DNA of 64,000 nucleotides from Saururus chinensis (Eukaryota; Streptophyta; Magnoliopsida; Piperales; Saururaceae): positions 25,355,968 to 25,419,967 of the forward strand of contig CP141141.1 in the NCBI GenBank assembly GCA_035235625.1, written 5' to 3'. The notes under the pieces are model-generated. The model was not told the DNA's origin and searched no databases. It saw nothing but the letters and a program-made list of their open reading frames with translations. Numbering within the stretch: the first letter of the stretch is position 1; each line of letters opens with the position of its first letter. The translations under genes were made by a program, and so were the position numbers. Positions 57,077-64,000 of the stretch are shown piece by piece.

Positions 57077-60000
57077 TGTCACGCCCTGGCACTGCCCAAC
57101 CCAAGCCGAACCCGGTCCAGAGGCTTGTCAAGCGCACGGGGGCGACGAGGGGAATTAAAAATTGGTTTAGCGGAAGACTTAGCCCTAATCACGGGCGATC
57201 TAACAAAATTACGGAGTATAAGCACCACTTTGAGCAAGAGTAAATAAGTAAAATCTAAAAGAGTCACTTTAACTCTAAGATGACTAAAATCTCAAACCCA
57301 CATACTACATTAATCCATAGCCTACTCTAGGCTCCAAAATGAGTCTCAAACAAACCAAAATAACAATGTAGCACAAACCAAAACGAGAACCACACACGTA
57401 GGTTGTATCATAATCACAAACAAGGAAACAAGCCACAAAGATGTCTCCACATCTACTCCCAAGTCATCTCCCAAGATGTCCATCTACGTGTCACACCACG
57501 CAGCGTCAAAGAAAAAGCAAAGGAAAGAGGGGTGAGTTTAACAAACTCAGCAATGGTTTTTAATATAACTATAATTATCGGAAACACGATGGCATAGTAA
57601 TATAACAATTCAGATCAAAGATAGACAAGATGTATTATTTTTTTATCACACATACATCACCTAAACCTGCGTCATAGTGTTTAATTCACAAGGTGCCATT
57701 CACATCATATCAACCCGCATGAGATGTATCTCTAACATACATTTCAGATCATGCATCAACATCATATAAACCTACATGAGATGTATCTCTAACATACATT
57801 TCAGATTATGCATCAACATCATATCAAAAATGTCTCCATCAAGGAGTAATCACAATTTAGTGTCACACAGATGGGAACACAGACAAGGCCACAAAGGCGT
57901 GTCATGGTCCAAATTCAACACAAGAATATACGAAGATCGGTGTTGTCAATCCCTAAAGCTGCTCGCCCTGGACGATCCTAGTCAAGGATGTCCCATTCTC
58001 ACACAGAGAATCTAGAGTAGGGGTGTTCGCCTTAGGACATCTCTTGCGATGGGGAAGAGCTCGAGTTTCCACACAGGAAACCCTAGAACACATGGTAGCC
58101 GGTGCACAGAGCATACCATACTGGATTCTCAGGGTCCATAAGACAATCATAATAATCTCAATTCGCAAGACAAGTACATAACTTGTCCCCACATAATTTC
58201 CATTTAGCTAGACTCGACCCAGGGAGTGCACATGTTCCACAAAGGAACTCAAATCAAAACACATCCTTTTGGACCAATCAAGTTTTGATTAAGCCACGAC
58301 CGATTAATCCGGCACGCAATTTCACCACATTGCATCCAATCGATCAAGTTCGATTAATCTCGATAAAGCTTCAATTAGAAATCTATTTTCATGATGCATG
58401 CAACATGGTACATACGTGGGCAAGGCATACATGAATCCTAATTCATGATAAGTGCTCTCATCAGCCCTTCATGCATCATTCATAATCATAATATCAAGCC
58501 TCAACATTATCATTAAACCCCACATGTGTGTGTGTGTACATAGTAGAAGCACTTCCTTCAATGTATATCAACATGCTTCTAATTAACTCACCATCACACT
58601 ACACATATGCATTAACATCTAATAATGAATTCCAGCGAATATCATAAGAGAAGAACCATTAAAATCATGCCTTAAGTCAAAGCCTATCCACAAGCTAAAC
58701 ATATATAAGATCATTCAATTCATACTTGAGCCAAGACACACACTAACATTCACACATCAATTAACCACATCCTATCATGACACATCAGTCCATTAGTATG
58801 TTGTAGCTCTACTGAAAATATGCTTAACTATAGATAATCAACCATTCATAACTTCAAGATGGCAATTCCAACATCATATATCCAACCACAAGCCATTCCA
58901 CATAACTCTAAATATATATACCACAACTTCATAACCTCAATGGTATACCCTTCCAGTAGCTTACTATAGCTCAAAACACTCCACATACATATGAAAATGA
59001 TATATCAAAGTAGAGACACCGAAATAAACATCATGCAAATAATAGAGAATCTATTGTGTAGCTGTTCAAACGCCCAGTAGGGCTGTTTGATTGGCTAAAC
59101 GTGACAACTGTCGAACTTGCAGTGTTGCCATTCGAACGCCCAGGAGGGCTGTTCGAACGCCAACACGGTAGAATCGACCTTCTTCTCCATTTCAAAATTT
59201 TAAATTGAAACTCCATTGATGAAACTTAAAATCTCCATCTAGTAACCTAAATGCCATTAAAATTCCACCATAACTTCCAGAAAGTTAATCTACATCATAA
59301 CAAGATAAAACCCTAATAAATCAGGATTAAAGATTACAATTTACTAATGTTGTCATTAAAGCATTAAATCAAGTAAATCCACTTCAAATAAACCACAAAA
59401 TCGAGATTTTTACCATAGGAAGACTAAAATTTTGAAAGTTCATTACCTTATCCCTTGATTAGGCTTGGATTTAATGGTCACCCTTCTTCAAAACCTTACA
59501 AAGACATAGAGTTTAAATTAAACTCCATTAAAACCGATTTAACATAGAAAACCTTAATGAAAAACTTAGATCTAGGGATTGTTAAACATAAAAAACAGAT
59601 TTTTAGATCTAGGGTTTGAAGTAAAGATGCAAATTAGTAGTTTTGATGTTTAAAAATGAATCAAAACAAAGGGGAAATGATAGATTTAGAAAGGATTAGG
59701 AGAAAATCTAGGTTTTAAGGCTTAATTAGAGTAAACATACCTTAAACTCTTCTAATCCGGGCCTAATTGGGGAATTAGGCCTAACCTCCCTCTCCCAGCC
59801 TATTCCCAAAATGGAAATGGCTCAGGTCATTCTATTTTTAGTAGGGTTTGGGGTGTGCATAGGTAATTAGTGGGGTATGAATAGAAAAATGGGCTAAAAA
59901 TGGGTATTTTGGCTATTTGAGCACTAATTAAACCTGAGAAAATTATGAAAATTTTTATAAAGGCTTGTGTTGATGTCTGGGTTAATTTGGTCCAAAAACC

Positions 60001-60261
60001 CAAATTTTGACGGTGGGGCCCACAGGGGGTCCCGCCAAACCCTAATTTTCGGAAAATTAGTGAAAAATCAGAAAAATCCCAAAAATTTAGATTTGACCCA
60101 AAATCACTTTAAACCAATATTGGTAAAGTTGATTTTGATTAAAACCATAAGAAACACCATCTATCTTTGAAACCACCGAATTAATAAGAAAATGAGTTAA
60201 CCACGCAATAACCGATAATTAAAAAGAAACGAAAACCGGTTTAGAAATAAGAGTCCTTACA
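57077..60261 (-). mobile_element. Solo-LTR-like element 3 (3.2 kb, minus strand)
   Basis: On the minus strand it starts TGTAAGGACTCTTATTTC and ends GGGCGTGACA, flanked by the 5-bp repeat CCCAC (57072-57076 and 60262-60266). The end CGGCTTGGGTTGGG ... GTGACA resembles that of solo LTR 2. No coding domains or second LTR are seen, so it reads as a solo LTR. It contains a 57-bp tandem duplication (57717-57829), a (TG)6 run near 58526 and a TTCGAAC-rich block (59060-59165). A second copy of the same family starts at 63802 in the opposite direction. A fossil. Confidence 0.78.
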
Positions 60262-60266
60262 CCCAC

Positions 60267-60410
60267 TAGTGGCTCCCCATAAGAGGGTCATCCCCTCCCT
60301 TGGTTCAGTTTATGTAATTAACTATTCAGATATTCCCCTCCTTTTTTCCTTCTTTCCCTTTCAATGCATAATTCTCCAAGGTACCGATTGTGCCTACATC
60401 AGGCACAACA
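60267..60410 (+). repeat. 5' LTR of chromovirus B, right part
   Basis: TAGTGGCTCCCCATAAGAGG ... CATCAGGCACAACA, matching the second half of the chromovirus A LTR (CCCCATAAAGGGG, ACCGATTGTGCCTACAYC). Confidence 0.88.
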
Positions 60411-60423
60411 TTGGTATCGGAGC
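60411..60423 (+). other. Primer-binding site, chromovirus B
   Basis: TTGGTATCGGAGC directly after the LTR, the same position and near-identical to 7348-7360. Confidence 0.8.
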
Positions 60424-60439
60424 TTTTACGATCCCCGGC

Positions 60440-61596
60440 CATGGTATGAAGCAAACAAGCTACCGCGGCCCCAAAAGTTCAGCTTGAGAAGGAGGCTCTC
60501 GCCTCAAAGGACAGCCCGAAGACAGTGCCAGAATCCAGCGGTGAGCCTACTCTAGCGCAAATCATGGCGGAGATTACGACCTTGAATGTGGGCATAGCCA
60601 ATGTCGATGCTCTGGGCTTAGCCGTGGCTCAGCTTCAAGCAGAGCGCTCAGCACCCCTTCTGCCCAAGCCGCCGACTGTGTTCATGGAGAAGAGGGGTTC
60701 GTCCCAGGCCCCCGAACTGCACCCCTCTGACCTTCCGGCATCGGCAGACAGAGATATGCGCTTTCCCCAAAGTACTATGCGCTTTGGCATAGTCAATCAG
60801 TCCATGGATGGGAGGCGCTAGGCCTGGGATATGCGAGGCACACCAGGTGTACCCAATGATGTCGCCTCCTAGAAACTTGTTCCAGGAGATGGAGGATGAC
60901 TGGGAGGAGTGCCGAGGATCCTGTGGAGCACCCCGCGGAGGGGCTGAACCTCGTTTGGCCCGCCTACAATTTTCACATTACAATGGGGATGACAACCTAG
61001 TGGAATGGCTGTACAAGGTGGAGAAGTTTTTTGCCTACCAGGGAACACATTCGGAGGCTGAACGACTACGCATAACGGCCTTCCACCTAGAGGCTTCTGT
61101 ATGGTTCTAGAGTTTTGAGAAAGATGTGCGCTACCCCTCTTGGGCCGCCTTCTCCGACGAGTTGTTCATCCAGTTCAGCCCAAATGAGTTCCAAGACTTC
61201 AATGACATGCTCTTCTCCCTGCACCAAACCATCACCGTCCAAGCTTATCCGGAGTTCATGAAGGTGTCCAACAGCCTCCCCAACTATCCGGTGGCCGCCT
61301 TGGTGGGCACGTTCAAAAGGAGGCTCAAACTAGAGATTTTTGAGGAGATGTACCATTGTCCCTGCTCCAGCATGCGGGATGTCGTGCGCCACACACGCAT
61401 TGAGGATGAGAAACTATCGGCTTGGGACTTTTCCCCGGGCTGCTGTGAGTGCTTCCCCCCTTGCTGCCATGGCCAGCAGCCCAGTGGCTGGCTGTTCTGG
61501 CCTGCAACCCTCTCAGACCAGCCCGATTGTTCACCGGCTCACTCCAGCCCAGATGGAGGAACGTCAGTCGAAAGGGCTTTGCTTTCACTGCGATGA
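60440..61596 (+). pseudogene. gag region, chromovirus B (fossil)
   Basis: The gag N-terminal part (ALASKDSPKTVPESSGE, DRDMRFPQSTMRFG near 60755-60790) and capsid part (LVEWLYKVEKFFAYQG near 61000; RYPSWAAFSDELFIQF near 61130; NYPVAALVGTFKR near 61285) match chromovirus A closely. In a working element this would build the particle. This copy is not whole. Confidence 0.85.
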
Positions 61597-62149
61597 GAAG
61601 TTCATCCCGGGGCACCGTTGTTCTGTCAAGGTTAGTCTTCTAGTAGAGGAGATCGATGAGGTGGGGGAGGTGGCGGATGGGTTTGACTTGTCACACTATG
61701 ATGACATGCTACCGGAGATTTCTATCCATGCTTTCTCGGGGGCATTCACTCCACACACAATGCGAGTCCAAGGCCACCTCAAGCAGCAACAAGTGGCCAT
61801 TTTGATCGACAGTGGGTCAACCCACAACTTCATTAACGACAGGGTAGCCCAATGGCTAGGCTGCTTCATGTCGGATTCGAAGCCCTTTGACGTGCAGATT
61901 GGTGACGGGAAGCACCTCCGGAGCTCAGGGGTCTGTGTCCAGACAGCGCTCTCTATTCAGGGCCACACATTCATTACCGACCTCTTTCTGCTGCCTACGA
62001 AAGGGGAAGACATGGTGTTAGGGGTGCAGTGGCTCCAAGAGCTTGGGGACATGTTATGGAACTTTAAAGACATGGTGATTGATTTCGCGGTTCAAGGGCA
62101 GCAGGTTCGGCTCCAGGGGTCTCAGCCGGGCACCCTCCTTTCTGCTTAG
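61340..62149 (+). pseudogene. Zinc knuckle and retropepsin, chromovirus B (fossil)
   Basis: Contains the zinc knuckle CFHCDEKFIPGHRC (about 61580-61620), the retropepsin box AILIDSGSTHNFIND (about 61797-61840) and VLGVQWLQELGD (about 62015-62050). Same family and order as 8076-9074. Part of a broken element. Confidence 0.85.
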
Positions 62150-62301
62150 TCGACGGGTTCCTTGTTTCGGTTTGCCCCCCAGGGATTCCTCCTTCAGTAG
62201 CGGGCAACAGCCGAAGTCCTTCAAGATGAGTTGCTGCAGGATCTTCGTGACTTATTGGTGGAGCATAGTACGGTGTTACTGAACAGCATGGCCTTCCTCC
62301 G

Positions 62302-63144
62302 GTGCAGCCTCATGATCATTGTATTCCTATACTTCCCGGGGCCTCTCCGGCCAATGTCCATTTATACCGCTACCCGCAAATTCAGAAGGCTGAGAAAGAG
62401 TGTCTGGTGGCGGACATGCTTCACTCCAGTATCATTCGTTCGAGCACAAGCTCTTTCTCCTCTCCGGTGTTGCTCGTTCGCAAGAAGGATGGCACATGGT
62501 GATTCTGTGTTGACTACTAGGCCTTGAATGCTATCACAATCAAGAACAAGTACCCTATACCGGTGATTGAGGAGCTTCTAGATGAGCTGGCAGGAGCGAC
62601 TATCTTCATCAAACTCGACCTCAGGTCGGGTTACCATCAGATATGGGTGCAGCCAGCTGATGTGCACAAGACCGCCTTCCGGACTCATGACAGCCACTTC
62701 GAGTTCCTTGTCATGCCATTTGGCCTGACAAACGCCCCCTCCACATTTCAGAGCCTCATGAATGATCTCTTCCGGCCCTTCCTCTGGCACTTCATTTTGG
62801 TTTTCTTCGACGATATCCTTGTCAATTACAAGTCATGGGCGGAACACTTGGAGCATCTCAGGTCTGCCTTCACTATTCTGAAAGATAATTCTTTGTTTCT
62901 TAAGCATTCAAAGTGTTCATTTGGTAGCCCACAGGTGGAATATTTGGGCCATATCATCTCTTGTGACGGCGTTGCCACTGATCCCTCCAAGGTGGCCACC
63001 ATGCTTTCCTGGCCGACCCCTACTTGCATTAGGGCACTTCGAGGCTTTCTCGGCCTCATTGGCTACTATCGGTTGTTCATTAACCGCTATGACGAGATTG
63101 CTCGCCCCCTTATACAGCTCTTGAAGAAGGGGGCATTCAGCTAG
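62302..63144 (+). pseudogene. Reverse transcriptase region, chromovirus B (fossil)
   Basis: Reverse-transcriptase blocks in order: [67 protein letters not shown], the catalytic VFFDDILV (about 62805-62825), [16 protein letters not shown] and [12 protein letters not shown]. This is the standard Ty3/gypsy set, far more complete than in chromovirus A. Not an intact gene. Confidence 0.9.
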
Positions 63145-63186
63145 TCCGAGTCTGCCCAAGCGGCCTTTGCCTAACTGAAGAGGGCT

Positions 63187-63801
63187 ATGGTGTCTGCCCT
63201 TGTTCTGATCCTTCCGGATTTCAGCCGGGTGGTGGAGATGGATGCTTCTGATGCTGGCCTGGGGGCGGTGTTATTGCAGGATGAGCGCTCCATTGCTTAC
63301 TTCAGCAAAGTTTTAGCTGGCCGCTCCATGTCCTTGTCCGTGTATGAGAAGGAGATGTTGGCCATCGTCCTTGCGATTGTCCTTTCCACTCCCTCCTGCC
63401 CCTTTGTTGATGAGTTGAGGCGAGCGTACATTGATGATTCTCTGATGCAGGACATTATCACAGCCCTCCAGGCCGACCCAACTGCTCGTCCATTCTTTGC
63501 ATGGAAGGATGCCCTTCTCTTTTGGAAGGACCGCCTTTGGATACCCGATGTTGCTGATCTTCGTAGGTGCATCCTCTCCCACTTCCATGACACCCCAGTG
63601 GCAGATCATGAGGGAGCCTTTCATGACCCAGAGCTTTCTGTGGCAGGGTATTCGACGGGCAGTACAGGAGTATGTGGCCGCTTGTGATGTCTGTCAGCGG
63701 GCTAAGGCAACCATGTCCTCTCCTGCCGGTTTGCTGTAGCCTTTGCTGATTCCCGAGAAGGTTTGGGAGGATGTTTCAATGGACTTCGTGGAGGCCTTGT
63801 C
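63187..63801 (+). pseudogene. RNase H and integrase start, chromovirus B (fossil)
   Basis: RNase H motifs MDASDAGLGAVL and YFSKVLAGR, SLSVYEKEMLAIV (63230-63380). Then the integrase zinc-binding region (ILSHFHDTPVADHEG near 63570-63620; CDVCQRAK near 63685) and the first integrase core words (WEDVSMDFVEAL, 63765-63800). The region is cut at 63801 by the next insertion. Confidence 0.85.
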
Positions 63802-64000
63802 TGTAAGGATTCTTATTTCTAAACCGGTTTTCGTTTCATTTTAATTATCGGTTATTGCGTGGTTAACTCTTTTTTTTATTAATTCGGTGATTTCAAAATT
63901 AAATGGTGTTTCTGATGGTTTTAATCAAAATCAACTTTATAATTATTAGTTTTAAGTGATTTTGGGTCAAATCTGAATTTTTGGAATTTTTCTGAATTTT
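63802..64000 (+). mobile_element. Second copy of the solo-LTR-3 family, plus strand, cut by window end
   Basis: TGTAAGGATTCTTATTTC, CTAAACCGGTTTTCGTTTC and TTGCGTGGTTAACTC match, at roughly 88-90% by eye, the minus-strand start of element 57077-60261. Only the first 199 bases are visible, so it could be a solo LTR or a longer element. Confidence 0.88.

Larger units (their letters stand above)
56942..63801 (+). mobile_element. Ty3/gypsy chromovirus B (fossil, split by two LTR insertions)
   Basis: The same family as chromovirus A. The 5' LTR (TGTGCACATTC ...) is interrupted after 135 bp by the element at 57077-60261 and resumes at 60267-60410. Primer site, gag, zinc knuckle, retropepsin, reverse transcriptase, RNase H and the start of integrase follow in order. 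The body is cut at 63801 by a second LTR-family insertion and continues, if at all, beyond the window. It is broken in several places. Confidence 0.9.

Noticed and set aside
58526-58537. Short (TG) run as a functional site
   Set aside because: A simple microsatellite of six repeats, common by chance in plant DNA.

Overview
This looks like plant, probably eudicot, heterochromatin of pericentromeric or interstitial type. It is very AT-rich, contains no intact host gene, and consists of a tandem satellite with a monomer of about 319 bp into which transposable elements have inserted repeatedly and nested. The element families are plant-typical: chromovirus-type Ty3/gypsy, Athila-type Ty3/gypsy, a MULE with a MURA transposase and a Ulp1-like gene, and a short-target-duplication DNA transposon. 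The species cannot be named from the sequence.

Layout. Satellite occupies 1-4680, 5271-7019, 10045-15514, 20550-22277, 25973-30124, 52139-54015 and 56230-56941. Its interruptions, left to right, are: an unclassified LTR-like piece (4681-5270); a small chromovirus with two 328-bp LTRs (7020-10044); a 5.0-kb DNA element with 14-bp terminal inverted repeats and TTA target duplications (15515-20549), which carries a broken copy of a host VAP4/MAMI-type MSP-domain gene and a further nested inverted-repeat element; a 3.7-kb solo-LTR-like element (22278-25972, TSD GTAAA); a 22-kb Athila complex (30125-52138); a 2.2-kb solo-LTR-like element (54016-56229, TSD TCTTA); and a second chromovirus (from 56942 to beyond the window). 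The second chromovirus is itself split by two opposite-facing copies of one LTR family (57077-60261, and 63802 onward).

The Athila complex holds a minus-strand element in an unusual internal-LTR-internal order (30125-33256) and a plus-strand element (33257-51799). The 5' LTR of the plus-strand element is split by an 11.5-kb MULE (33722-45270). The MULE carries two convergent genes, a plus-strand multi-exon Ulp1/C48-like pseudogene and a minus-strand MURA transposase pseudogene, plus a small spliced fragment of unknown origin.

Nothing here is a working gene set. All retroelements are fossils. Inferred order of events: satellite first, with an 8-monomer higher-order repeat duplicated at high identity; then insertions of chromoviruses, Athila elements and LTRs; then the MULE into an Athila LTR and the last LTR copies into chromovirus B. 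The most informative signals are the higher-order repeat, the captured VAP4 gene, the loss of catalytic residues in the MULE-borne Ulp1-like protein, a shared TTCGAAC-rich module in two different LTR families, and a hairpin kept in two related LTRs.
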